Positions 41,118 to 53,405 of a stretch of 64,000 bases of DNA are shown piece by piece (position 1 is the stretch's first letter; each line of letters begins with the position of its first letter). The stretch comes from Lathyrus oleraceus (taxonomy: Eukaryota > Streptophyta > Magnoliopsida > Fabales > Fabaceae). A program made the position numbers and the translations under genes. Location: the NCBI RefSeq assembly GCF_024323335.1, contig NC_066579.1:127804854-127868853 (forward strand). Direction: 5' to 3'. The notes under the pieces were generated by a model, which saw only the letters and a list, made by a program, of their open reading frames with translations, ran no database searches and was not told the origin of the DNA.

Positions 41118-41980
41118 TGTAAGACCCTAATTTTTGCCCTAAGATCCCTCATGGCCTCAAGACATCATATCATGTCATATCATTGCCTCAAGGATCATTT
41201 GTGCACCTTTGCTTGCCTCCTAGTGGGTGGGTATCTTGTGAGTGTGGTTCTTGATCACCAAGCATGTATTGCATTTGTATATCATTGCTTTTCATTTGTT
41301 TACTAACCAAAAGTACAAAAATATTGTCATCTAACCTTGTTTCTTGCAGATGAAGCAAACTAGGTCAAAACAGTCAAATCATTCATTGAGCAATGGATGG
41401 TGGCCATTCTTGCAGAATTTGGGCACCATGATTATTCATAAGAGTTCATTTAAGTTGTGAGATCATTTGGTATCAAAATCTCAAGTGGAAGAGGCTTGGA
41501 ATTCATCAAAACATGGCTCAGTCAACAAAAGCCCTAGAAAAGTCAAATGTGGTCAACTGTGGTCAACTGTGCATTTAATCAGGAATTGGAAGGTGTGAGA
41601 TGGTTGGAAAGGTCTCATTCATGTCCATATAAGCTTCATTTGGCATTTCAAAGATCAAGGTTGAAGAATTTGAAGTCAGACAAAAAGTTTCCCAAAATGG
41701 AAATGACCTGTAATTTTCACCTGCCCAAAATGGAAAGTCATGCTCCTCAAAATTACATATCCAAGAAAGCTTCAAATCAAAATTTGTCCAACATGAAAGT
41801 TGAAGATCTTGTTCTTGCCTTTCCAAAAAGTCCAAGAACACTCATTTCTCATTTATTGTTGGCAAGTTATGATCAAATCATTTTCAGAAAATCTTGAATT
41901 TCAAAGTGCCATAACTTTCACATGGAATGGCCAAATTGGATGGTTCTTCTTTGAGCAAACCACATTTGATGTGTACTATC
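41118..41980 (+). mobile_element. Fragment of a plus-strand Ogre LTR
   Basis: Begins TGTAAGACCCTAATTTTTGC, the reverse complement of the end of the LTR at 47428, and matches 46566-47428 inverted over its whole length. It is the first 863 bp of a plus-orientation Ogre LTR that was split by the minus-orientation Ogre at 41981. The translated scrap at 41547-41897 is the inverted twin of the one at 46601-46996 and shows the alignment well. Confidence 0.88.
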
Positions 41981-43000
41981 TGTAGCGGTGTATTCGTCGC
42001 TATATGATCTATTGATTAAATCATAAGCAAAGTATACAAAGATTTCGAGTCGCCACCGCACTTTTATTTATCCAAAGGACTGGCTAAAAAGCGAACAAAA
42101 GCCTAAGAAGTTTTACTCGTAGAAAACTAATAAAAAGATCAGAGATCGGGGTAAGGGGTAAATTACGTAATGGGAAGGTGTTAGGCACCCAATACGTCCT
42201 AGGTACTCCTAGGGAGCCCTTTTCACACTTGTTGTACAAAATTATTATTTGTTATGACATAAGTAATGTGCAAACATGATTGGGATGATGAGAAAAGAAT
42301 GTACATGTTAATTATTTTTGTGTTCGAACGGATGAACCCGTTGTCTACGTACCTTCCATAAAAGGTAAGGATCAAAACGCCGTAGTTCGGCTAAAAATTT
42401 CCAAAAGTTAGTGGATTCAATTTTAAAACAAGAGCACTAAGGTTCTACGTTATCCACGGGAGAAAACTCAACCTTATGAAACAACAAGTCCACCATGTGA
42501 GAAAAGCTTCCACTCGCTAGTGAGGGGTTAACCCTATAATAAGCGAGGAAGACTTACAATTCAATCAACTAAGGACAAATAGGTGAGGTTAACATCAACC
42601 AACTAGGATAAATCAAACCTAAGGCTAATGTATGAAAACTTAACAAGCATGGACAAAGCCACAAAACAATTGAGTGAGTTGGATTAATGGATTATGATTA
42701 TTCACAAAAGGATGGTCAAAGTATGATTAGATTGATTCAAAGAAGTGTTATGAAAAGAAGTTTGAAAAGTCATGGACTTAGGGTCCAAGTTTCTAATTTG
42801 AAAGGAGTTAGAATGTTTGCACAACATGCATTTACAAGTTTAAAAAGTCAACAAGTGAAAAGGGTTTTGAAATAAAAAGGGTGTGGATGAAGTGTAAAAC
42901 TTCCTAGAAGTTCACCTCTTGAAATCATATAGGGGATGATTCAAGTGTGTCCTTAGGAGTGTGGCAACAAAGCAAGTAAACAAAATAGAAGCAAGGTGAC

Positions 43001-43196
43001 ACCGGATGCCATCAATGGTCTTATACCAATCTCACAAAAGCGGATGTCGGATACCAATAACTGGGTTTATACCAACCTCCTAAAATAAAAACAATGATAC
43101 CGGATGCCATCAATGGTTTTATACCAATCTCACAAAAGCAAAAAAAGCGGATGTCGGATACCAATAACTGGGTTTACACCAACATCCTAAAGTAAA
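43001..43196. repeat. 98-bp tandem duplication inside the Ogre LTR
   Basis: ACCGGATGCCATCAATGG starts at 43001 and 43099, followed in each unit by GCGGATGTCGGATACCAATA. The same pair is at about 60486 and 60584 in the 5' LTR, so it predates the insertion. Confidence 0.85.
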
Positions 43197-46100
43197 ACAA
43201 AACTTGGAAGTCGGATGCCAATCTATCTGGACTTAAACCAACCTCCAAAGTATGGTCATAGGAATACAAATGCCACATCACAGGGACTTACAATTGCATC
43301 CTCTCATACAACAAACAAGAGCAAAGAAGATATGAGTGACCAATGAGGTCTTACACTCTATCCTTCCATATCACGGGAACAAAAGCCAATCAACATGGTC
43401 TTACAATTGTCCTCAATGGGCAAACAACAAACCACAAGGGTATACAATAATGATCATACAAGAATTAACAATCCATGATGATGAATGCACAATGGCAAGT
43501 AAGCATGTACAAATGCAACAATCAATTAAGCAAACAAAGTCATTTATCACCCACTATAACCAAACAAGGAGGCTCAATCAAAGGGTTTGACTAAGAAGTC
43601 CACTGGAATAGGTGAATGGCGCTCTTAACCTTGCCATTGAGGGGCTAAGGTGAAGCAGATGAAAGGATATGAGGGGTGTGCCTCATCACTCTTATCCCTG
43701 GTCAGGGAGAGCATTGAATATCAGAAGGTGTGGGAGTTCAGAAAGATGGAACTCTCTCCACAAATTAGACTCGATAGATCTTGGGTTAGGATCTCAATGC
43801 TACAACCATGTAATGGGAGCAAGGAGAAGACTCACAGAATAGTGGGAGATAGGCTACATATCTCTTATATCCACCAATTGCCTCATATGAGGACTTTTCC
43901 TGCTTGGGACAAACATAAACAATCACAATCATTGCCTCTTAAGGAGGACTTCAGACAGTTGCCTGGCTAAATAACAAGCCAGGTCTTCCAGACTACATGG
44001 AGACAAGAGAGTCTACCTCAATGCAAATTGCTATTAAGCAAATCAAAGCAAGTTCTTAAGAGAACTGAGCAACTAAAGGGTACCTGAAATCAATCAAATA
44101 TAATCAGCATCCCGACATAAACAAAACAACAACATAAGAATCAACAACAATGTACAATCAAACAATAATGTGCATAGCACAAAGCTCAAGTGAACCAAGC
44201 ACCCTACAACACAAACAAGTTAGTTCACAATAGTCAAATGAAACAATTCAACTTGCATTAATTCCTTTTAAGCACTTTGCTTCTTAACCTGAAAAGTCAA
44301 AGTCAAACTCAAACATGAGTAATAAGACCACTAGGACAAGCCTAGGGTCCAAAAGAGGGAAAAATCTTAAAACAGCAAGTGAATCATGATCTAAGTCAAG
44401 ATAATTCAAATAAGAAGAGATCCCAATTGGTCTCACATCCAAACTAGGCACTAATTTCATTTTATGCACAAATTAAGACAAAGTGAGCAAAGTTGAATCA
44501 CATATGAACAACCAAAATGATTACATCCAAAAAAATATCAAAACAGCACAATAAATTCCACAAAAATTCTATTCTAAACAGAACATATTCAATGAGCTAC
44601 ATATCAATTTTCATGCCATTTGGATAAAAGGAACTATGGGAATTAAATCAACATGTCAAGGCATGCAAAAACACAACCAAATTGGGTCACCAAATGAGTA
44701 TCAACTTCAATCAATGGTAAAACAGTGACATCACATTAGAAATGAGTGGGACCAAAGCCAAATTAAAGCTATACATGTTAGGAAGCACTCTACCAAATTT
44801 CATATTCATGGGATAAGGGATGAGCATTTAGCAATACATGTAAATTTGCTACTCAAGAAACAATCCAAAATTGCTAAACAGCAATCAAAAATCCAAATCA
44901 ATTAGAAAATGGATCAATTAAGTCCACAAAAATCATGGTGAAACCTAACATATACAAGGTATCTCATGCAAAAAATCAGAGCCATAGGCCTGGTGTAAGC
45001 ATGGAAAAATAATTCATGAATTCAGCATAGCATAGTGTGACACATATTGTCACACTCAAATTAAATAAATCATATCTACCAAATCAGAGGTCCAAAAATT
45101 ACACATGATATACCAAAATCTCTAGGAATGTGTCAAGAATCATCATATGAAATTTCAATTAATTTGGAGCTAGCATGATTATTTGGTGATTAAAATGGTA
45201 AAACATATGAATATTGCACACATGATAAAGATCAATATACCAATCCAAAATTCTACCAGGCACAACTTGCACTACTATGCCTAAAAAAATCTAGAGAAAA
45301 ATTGGGATCTAACAAAAAAACTCCCATCTAATTTGGATTAATATTGGATTTTATATGAATTTTTTAAGATTTGTTAATTATGTGAAATAATTATTTAATG
45401 GATTAATGTGAATTAATTTTCAACGGATGGCATTTCCGTAAATAGCTCCAGCCTTGCCAAAACGCACAGTAGCACATTAATGTGCTGTCACCGCATGAAT
45501 GGATGGATCCGGCGGGAAACAACTTTTCAAACTGCCAGGCGAATGGAACGGATCAACAGCGAGAGTTTCCAGATTTTCAAGCAGTTCGTCCGCGTGTTCT
45601 TCAGCTTCAACGATGCCAACTCCGGTCATGAGCTTTTTTCAACGAAAATACGCAAACAGGATACCGTTCTCTCCGTCTCTCAGTGTAGATTACGAATATG
45701 TCCATGATAATGTCTATAAGTTAACATATATGAAGATCCTCTCAAGAAAAGTTTTGACGCACAATCTTTAGATCCAAATATCTTGATGATTACTTGATGA
45801 AAACGCGTGATTCAAACGGCAAACTACTCTACGTTCAACATACTTTCAAAACCATATAATAATTGCGTGAATTAACGAGTTCGAAATTTCACCTCTTGGA
45901 TGTGCAGTGCTTGAATTCACGCGTGTTTTGCTTTGATTCTTGAAAACAGATGAAGAATGATGATCGTAAAGGTGATTGGTGAAGAATTTCCAGCTCAAAG
46001 ATGCACGAATCAATGAATTTTTGCAGCTGCCATGGATGAACTCAAGACTTGGACAGTGTGAATTTGCTCGATTTTGGCCTCCAAATGCTTCAACAGAACT

Positions 46101-46276
46101 TGCTAATTACCTGCAAGTGATGAACACACAAAGAACTAGCAAAAACAATGGTGAATTCTTGGAGAATTTATCAAAAATGCTTATGTGAAAATGGAGAAAA
46201 AGTGAGAGAATTTGGAGATTTTTTGGATGGATCTGAAAATTGTGATTATCCTCCTTGAGTTTCTGTTAGAATTAAG

Positions 46277-46286
46277 CTTTTATATG
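46277..46286 (-). promoter_or_regulatory. TATA-like box of the Ogre LTR
   Basis: CATATAAAAG on the minus strand; the equivalent in the 5' LTR (63763-63772) would drive the element. Confidence 0.5.
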
Positions 46287-47428
46287 TGCTCTTAATCCCA
46301 GCTTTAATCATGATTAGCAAAAATTGGTAATTAGCAAAATGAGCTTCTTTGTGCAATTTGGCCTTTTTGCCCTTGGATGATTAGAACCAATGTAACATTG
46401 ATTTTCCACTTCAAACAAGTCACAAATCTCATTTGGAAGCTATTGGAATTGGTCCCATGTCAAAATTCCATGTAATTTGAGTTTTGGACCATTTTGCCCT
46501 TGCACTTTAATTAGTACACTTGAAAAATGACCTTTTTATGTGAAGGCTTTTGGCAAAATGTGGTGATGGATTATGAAAGTACACATCAAATGTGGTTTGC
46601 TCAAAGAAGAACCATCCAATTTGGCCATTCCATGTGAAAGTTATGCCATTTTGAATTCGGGCATTTTCTGAAATTGATTTGACCATAACTTGCCAACCAC
46701 ACATGGGAATTGAGTGTTCTTGGACTTTTTGGAATGGTGATAACAAGATCTTCAACTTTCATGTTGGACAAATTTTGATTTGAAGCTTGTATGATGAAGT
46801 AATTTTGAGGAGAAAAACTTTCCATTTTTGGCAGGTGAAAATTACAGGTCATTTCCATTTTTGGCAACTTTTTGTCTGACCTCAAATCCTTCAACCTTGA
46901 TCTTTGAAATGTCAAATGAGACTTGTATGGACATGAATGAGGTCTTTCTAACCATCTCACACCCTCCAAATCCTGATTAAATGCACAGTTGACCACAGTT
47001 GACTTTTGTTGACTTTTCTAGGGTTTTGGTGGACTGGGCCATGTTCTGATGAATTCCAAGCCTCTTTCACATGAGATCTTGATTCAAAATGATATCACAA
47101 GTCATATGAACTTCTGATGAATGATCATGGTGCCCAAATTCTTCAAGAATGGTCACCATCTATCTCAATGGCTGATTTTGACTGTTTGACTGATGATTGC
47201 TTCCGCTGCAAGTAACATGGTTAGATGACAATATTTTTGTACTTTTGGTTAGTAAACATATGAACAGCAATGATATACCAATGCAATACATGCTTGGTGA
47301 TCACGAACCACACTCACAAGGTACCCCACCCACTAGGAGGGAAGCTAGGGCATGCACTGATCCTTGAGGCTATGTTATGATATGATATGAGCCATGAGGG
47401 ATCTTAGGGCCAAAATTGGGGTCTTACA

Positions 47429-47441
47429 GATGCCCCTATTT
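47429..47441 (-). other. Polypurine tract of the Ogre element
   Basis: AAATAGGGGCATC in minus sense, directly before the 3' LTR. Confidence 0.65.
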
Positions 47442-48171
47442 AAGGTCATTCTATCCGGAGAAGTGAAGTTTAGAAATCTTCATCTCGACGCGGTAGAATG
47501 GGCTTAAATAATAGTAATGAGACAAATTTTGGTCCCTAAGAGACCTCATGATGCAAATGTATGCATGCAAAAGACACAAACTCTGTGGGGATATGATTCG
47601 CACAGAAGAAAAGACGATCCATCGGAGTAATACACTCACCAGGAACAGAGACTCTAACAGGACTCTCATGGGGATTCTTATAGGGGATAATAAAGAAAAA
47701 GAATGCGTGAGCAGGCCACGACTTTGATTTGGGGAAAACAAAATTGACATAACGTGCGCAAGACACGGCTCTGATTAGGAGATAACAGAAATCAGACCGG
47801 AGACCTCACTGGGGAAGTAAAGGACTCAAGCCGGGGAAAGAAGCAATTCCAAAGGGAAACATTTCCATTGGAAAGACATCAAGCTGACTCAAAATGCATG
47901 TACTGGGGATAACACCAATACAGCAACAACAATAGCAACATAACTCCGCTGGGGATATCTAGAAAAAGACTTTCCAGGGGAACCCAAGGATGAGATGTTA
48001 CCGGTATAAGGGGAACAAACTCAGGAAGAATGAATATCTAAGACCGGTATAAGGGTGAGAGATATCAATCAACCAAACATCTGAGAAAGACCTGAAAAAA
48101 AGGTACATAAACTCAGGGAAATCTGACTCCACAGGGGACCGAGGTCATAATAGGGAGCAGAAAGGAAGGAA

Positions 48172-48960
48172 CACCAGGGATACCGAGGTATATAATAGGT
48201 GACCGACCGAAACGTGAATTGGTATATATGCCAAGACACTCATCATCCTGAAGGAAGCTAGAAAAAACAGACTTGTTTATAGGATGGATATTTAACTCCA
48301 CAAGGAATATGAATCTTACTCTGCGGAGAAAACAATCAAAAGATTGACCCAAGAGTGCATGAGACATATTATTCATTACCGGCAGACCGTGAATAATATA
48401 CTCGAAAAGGAAGAGACACCAGAGATACCGAAGTATATAATAGGTGACCTACCAAAGACGTGAATTGGTATATATGCCAAAACACTTAACATCCGAAAGG
48501 AGGGCTTGCAAAAGCAAATCGACTTACAGGATGGATATTCGAATCCACAACAGGAAAACGAATCTTACTCAACTGGGGACACAAACCCAAAGAGTGCATG
48601 AGCTATAATGTCCATTACCGTCAGAACGTGGATAGAATACTCGCATGAGATATATTATCTATTACCGTCAGAACGTAGATAATAAACTCGCATGGTAAGA
48701 AGCACCAGGGATACCGAAGTATATAATAGGTGATCTACCGAAAACGTGGATTGGTATATATGCCAAAACACACACATCATCCAAAACACAAACTGGTTGA
48801 AGGATAGGCATCCGATTCTACAAAGAATACGAATCTTACTCTACTGGGGAATTTCGACAAAGGATTCCAACCAAAGAGTGAAAGAGATATATTATTCATT
48901 ACCGGCAGACCGTGAATAATACACTCGAAAGGAAAAGACACCAGAGATACCGAAGTATAT
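48172..48960. repeat. Degenerate tandem repeat, unit 236-286 bp, in the Ogre 3' UTR
   Basis: CACCAG(G/A)GATACCGA starts units at 48172, 48417, 48703 and 48939. Each unit includes TATATAATAGGTGA, GAATTGGTATATATGCCAA and CATTACCG(T/G)CAGA(A/C)CGTG in the same order; the last copy is cut short. Confidence 0.88.
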
Positions 48961-49659
48961 AATAGGTGACTAACCACAAGAGAGAGCATCGATACCAAGC
49001 ATCCGGGTAAACGAAAGACAACTCAAAGGGATAAATTGCAAGCATCCGACAATTATCCGACAAATATTCGACTCCACAAAAGGGAAACAACGAATCTTAC
49101 TCGACCAGGGAAATACAAAAGGTTTCAACTGAAGAGCGCATGAGATATATTATCCATTACCGTCAGAACGTGGATAACATACTCGCAATGGAAGATTATC
49201 CACAACCGGTATAAGGGTTAACAAAGGATAAATCGACCGAAAAGAAAGGCATCGGGATACCAAAACTAGGTATATAATGATGACCAATCAAAAGGAGCAA
49301 CAATCATTACCAAGCAAACGGGTAAATGAAAGGCGATCCGCTGGGAATGAATTGCAAGCATCCGACAATCATCCACAGGGACTGGCTGGGGATACATTGA
49401 TAAACAATCAATGATCCGGGGAACAAATCACTAGCAAACGGTGAAAAGACCCACTGGCAACTTCAAAAGGGATAACATTGCGAGCATACGGCAATGATCC
49501 AGAAGACAACTTGCTGGGGATAAATTGCTAGCATCCGGCAATTATCCAAAAGCAAAGAGGTAATATCAACATCGAACAACGAATGAAGATAACCACAAAG
49601 AGTAACCGTCATCGGTTAGGATGAACAACAAGGTTAACTCTGCAAAGGAGAGAAATTAG

Positions 49660-50370
49660 GGTTTACAACTACCGAATACGGGGTAGAATACCAAAAATCT
49701 GGCTGAGGAAACAAGAGGTTAACATTACCGACTACTGGGTAGAAACCAAAGACTCAGCTGGGATAAAATTGCTAGCAACCGGCAATTATCCACTCGTACC
49801 ACAAGGTACAAACTCCGATGGGGAGAACAAAACGACATGGGATTTACAACTACCGAATACGGGATAGAGGACCACAAACTCCACTGGGATAGAGCGAATG
49901 AAGGCCAAATACTGAGCACTTATTCAACTTATACCACAGGGAAACGCAAACTCTGTGTGGGGATAAAAAATCACAACAACAGAAAATCCACCATCAACCA
50001 GAACGAACCACAAAGGTTACCTCTGCTAGGGGAAAAGAGATAGGACTTACAACTACCGAATATGGGGTAGTAGCCATACTCTGGTGGGAACAACCACAAA
50101 TTAGGGTTTACATCTACCGAATATTGGGTAGAAAACCAACAACTCCACGTGGGGATGGGAAAAATCACAAATCCGCACGCGAACCAAAATAGGGTTTATA
50201 ACAAACCACAAACTGCTGGAGAGCAGGCAAATAGGATTTACGACTACCGGCTACTGGGTAGAAGACCAACAACTCTTGCTTGAGGAATAAAAGGTATATA
50301 ACCACAAATTCAGCCAAAAAGCAAGGAACAGAGGACTTATAACTACCGGTATAAGGGGTAGAGGCCCACA
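49660..50370. repeat. Degenerate tandem repeat built on ACTACCGAATACGGGGTAG
   Basis: Copies at about 49668, 49728, 49848, 50051, 50112, 50241 and 50343, each followed by (A/G)ACCA...AACTC(C/T)...TGGG. Spacing varies from about 60 to 200 bp. Confidence 0.75.
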
Positions 50371-52487
50371 AACTCCACTGGGGATAAATGAATTAATGCC
50401 GGTTACTGGGCAAACCATTCATTTCTTCCACAGGGAAGCACAAGAAACAGCTGACAAAACGCCGATTCGGGATTGATCCGAAAAGACAGACTGAATCAAA
50501 ACACGTCCTATGAGGATATAACTCAATAGGAAAATCTATCCCAATATATGTGCTGGGAGGAAACGGAAGAAACCGCCATCCACGAGGATAATCTCAGTGG
50601 GGAACTGCAGAAGGAACAACAGACACTTTCTGCTTATGGGCTGACTTTATATGGAGAGATTAATCACCCGACATCTGCTTAGGGAGATCTATAAAGAGAT
50701 CTATATCACCCATAGCAGGAGAATAACAAACAAAAAGATATATGGAAAAAATGCAACATGAATATCTGAATGTTATATGATTATGCATGAATATGCGTGA
50801 TTTATGTTTGATGAATGCTGACAAAACAGACCTATCTAACACAACAGTTCCAGGAATCAAATGCCCGGTACTATACTTCCAGGGGAAAGACCAACTGGAA
50901 AGCCAATCTGCTAGAGATCCGCATGTTGTAAAGCAAGGATCTGCGGGTACTGCTGGGGAAGCAGAGGCAAGAGAATCAGCAAAACAACCCAGACAGGGTA
51001 CAGAAAGTCACAACAGGCAAAACTGCCACCAAGACCAATCTGTAGGGGATCAGGAGAATCCTGACGATATCTGCAGGGGATCTCAACATCAACTGAGAAA
51101 CAAGAGTTCATGGCTCAACCAAGAACCGCTGCCAAAGCAACTCCAAACAATTCTGGGGAACAACCCACTGCAGGAGAATCATCCAAGTAGAATCTAACTG
51201 CACAAGCAACTCTACTGGGGAAAGCTGTCAGCTACTCTCTTGGGGAATAACCCACTGAAGGAGAAAGCACCACACAAGTAGATTCTGCAACAAGCCACTC
51301 TACTCGGGGAGAACATACATCCGACGGATCACACAAGTAGATTCTGCAAATAGCCACTCTACTGAGGATCAAAAGTAATCAGGAAATAAATCCAATCTTC
51401 GGGATGCTAGAGCCACCAACCGATCCTACTGGGGATTGAGATAGCTTTCAACAGGCAGAAACTGCCATAACAAACATTCTGCAGACTAAGCTGGAAAAAT
51501 GGAAAGCCATGCTGAGGAGAGACACAACAACTCCTCTGGCAACTGCACTGGGGAGAGACTACTGCTGGAGAAGAACGCGAAGTCTTCAACAACATCTCTG
51601 CTTGCGATTATACTGGGGAAAAACCCCACCAACAGCTCTGCTTGCGACAATGCTGAGGAAGGCGGTAAAGTATCGGGATATCAATCCACCAACCACTGAA
51701 TCTACCACAAGGAGAACAAACCATGCTGGGAGATTACTGCCGGAGAAGAAACTGAGTCTTCAACCACCACCTCTGCTTGGGGAACAACCCCAACAACAAA
51801 GCGGGAGAAAGAGGATACAATCAAATGCCAGGAATATGAACTAATGTCTTACCTGTTGGGAATCATACCACCCTCGGGAGAGCACTGAGACATTCCTGAG
51901 TATCCTTTTGTCATTGTGAATATTCACTTTGTTTAAAACAACAATTTTTTTGAAATTTTTTTTTGTTTAAAACAATGACATCTTATCAATTAAAACATGC
52001 GAAACATTTGTTGAATTGAAACAAATAAGAGTGCAAATAATTGGATAAAAGCTCAAATTCATTTGATGGAATGGTAGTCTGCAAATGGCAAGACTCCATA
52101 GATCTGTACAAATTTGAAATCAGTGATATATATTGGAAGAGGGCTACATTGAACATAATGATCCTTTCTCTACCAATTTGAATCTCGATGTATGCGAAGC
52201 TTCAGTTAACGTTGAATCGAGAATCTTCTGACGAAAAGACAGCTGGTGACCAGAAATTCTTGTCAGGATGCAGTTACTTGCCAAATCCCTAATTTTTGCC
52301 TAGATTGCCCCAGGGTGAGGTACTCAATCTAGCGGGATGCAAATATACTTTTTTTTCCAAGTCTCTAATTTTTGCCTGGATTACCCTCGCGGGTTTTCCA
52401 CCGAGACGCCCATTTTTGCCTAAGCCGCCCTTTCGGGTTTTCAACTTAGCGAGCTATTCTGTTTTTCATTTGCATATACCCTTTTTT

Positions 52488-52826
52488 TTAGGCAAAGTAT
52501 TTCTTGATTGCATCTGAATTCACAGGACGAGTGAAATCCTCCCCATCCATTGTTGTAAGCATCAAAGCACCGCCTGAAAAGGCTCTTTTAACAACATATG
52601 GACCCTCATAGTTTGGAGTCCACTTGCCCCTGGAATCGGGCACGAAAGACAAAACTTTCTTGAGCACGAGGTCACCTTCTCGGAACACGCGAGGCTTGAC
52701 CTTCTTATCGAATGCTTTCTTCATTCTCTGCTGATATAACTGACCATGACACATGACAGTTAATCGCTTCTCTTCAATCAAATTCAATTGGTCATAACGA
52801 CTCTGAATCCATTCAGCATCAGTCAA
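52488..52826 (-). pseudogene. C-terminal end of Ogre integrase
   Basis: 112 codons from a chance Met to TAG. DAEWIQSRYDQLNLIEEKRL is followed by KVKPRVFREGDLVLKK, GKWTPNYEGPYVVKRAF and a final KKYFA, the end of Tat/Ogre integrase including the GPY-type module. The catalytic core and zinc finger are absent. Immediately upstream (minus sense) is a T/A-rich filler of about 100 bp (52840-52940), then the RT-entry scrap, so the deletion removed about 3 kb of pol. It cannot act as an integrase. Confidence 0.88.
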
Positions 52827-52949
52827 CTAGGGACTTGAGGGTATGATTTTTCTTTTTTCTTTTAAAATTTTTTTCCTGATTTTTGCTTTTTTCATCTTTT
52901 TCACCCTCTTCTCTTTTTTTCCCTTTTTTTTTTTTGATTGCATTTGCGA

Positions 52950-53132
52950 TGCCCCAGTTTGACCGTCTTGCTGATTCTCATGATACAGCTGAATGAGCCT
53001 CTTTTGTGCTCAAGGAGAATAGGAAATCTCGTCAGGAATTCCCTTCAACATCATCTTCCTCTGCCTCAAATACAAGGAATTCAATATTGGGAGATGGCAT
53101 TGGATCATTATGTTCAATGGGTTTAGAAATCC
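52950..53132 (-). pseudogene. Scrap of the Ogre pol N-terminus upstream of RT
   Basis: After a splice-acceptor-like ATTATGCAG, the minus strand reads KPIEHNDPMPSPNIEFLVF then EAEEDDVE. After a one-base shift it reads GIPDEIS, a stop and KRLIQLYHEN. This is the acidic linker that precedes RT in Ogre. It ends in the T-rich filler at about 52950. No RT motif (YVDD type) follows. Confidence 0.65.
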
Positions 53133-53405
53133 CTGCATAATGATTATGGATAATGAAAAGCTTTAGAATTCAAACAAACAAATCATTATGCAGATGAAAA
53201 AGATTGCTTTTATTCTTGTTTTTATGGGTTTTTTTTTTGTGATCACTGATTTCATGCAAAAAAGCAAAAAGTGAAAACAAAGGAAAAACAAATATTTAAC
53301 AATGCATTAATTGAATGAAAACATCATTGTATTAAATGCTGCCAATAATGTCATCACTTCTCCTTTTGGCATGGGAGAAGAGTTTTAAACAAAGTGAACA
53401 ATTAC
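53133..53405 (-). other. Putative Ogre intron between protease and RT
   Basis: In minus sense it begins GTAATTGTTC, overlapping the stop codon of the protease frame, and ends TTATGCAG. It is 273 bp and T-rich before the acceptor. Partial splicing at this position is an established trait of Ogre elements. The exact phase is not certain here because the following exon carries a frameshift. Confidence 0.5.

Larger units (their letters stand above)
41981..47428 (-). repeat. 3' LTR of the Ogre element
   Basis: 5448 bp, TGTAGCGGTG...GTCTTACA in plus text. Contains a two-unit 98-bp repeat (starting 43001 and 43099) and a TATA-like CATATAAAAG at 46277-46286 (minus). The small plus-strand frames shared with the other LTR are copies, not extra genes. 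Confidence 0.95.
47442..52250 (-). other. Ogre 3' untranslated region made of degenerate tandem repeats
   Basis: 4.8 kb without genes. At least three repeat types follow one another: units of 236-286 bp at 48172-48960; shorter units around ACTACCGAATACGGGGTAG at 49660-50370; and units around CTACTGGGGA and TCTGCTTG at 51150-51800. The word CTGGGGA is scattered throughout. Ogre 3' UTRs are known to be hypervariable and to seed satellite repeats. Open frames here (47451-47750, 50787-51197, 51509-51844) are repeat products. Confidence 0.8.

Noticed and set aside
42687..42875. 62-codon frame repeated at 60172-60360
   Set aside because: Repeated only because it lies in the two LTRs of one Ogre; no recognised product.
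43650..43970. 106-codon frame repeated at 61135-61455
   Set aside because: LTR copy of one sequence, antisense to the element; no domain and no independent evidence of coding.
48172..48960. Regular repeats suggesting a CRISPR array
   Set aside because: Units are 236-286 bp, degenerate, with no short conserved repeat and unique spacer pattern, and lie in a plant retrotransposon 3' UTR.
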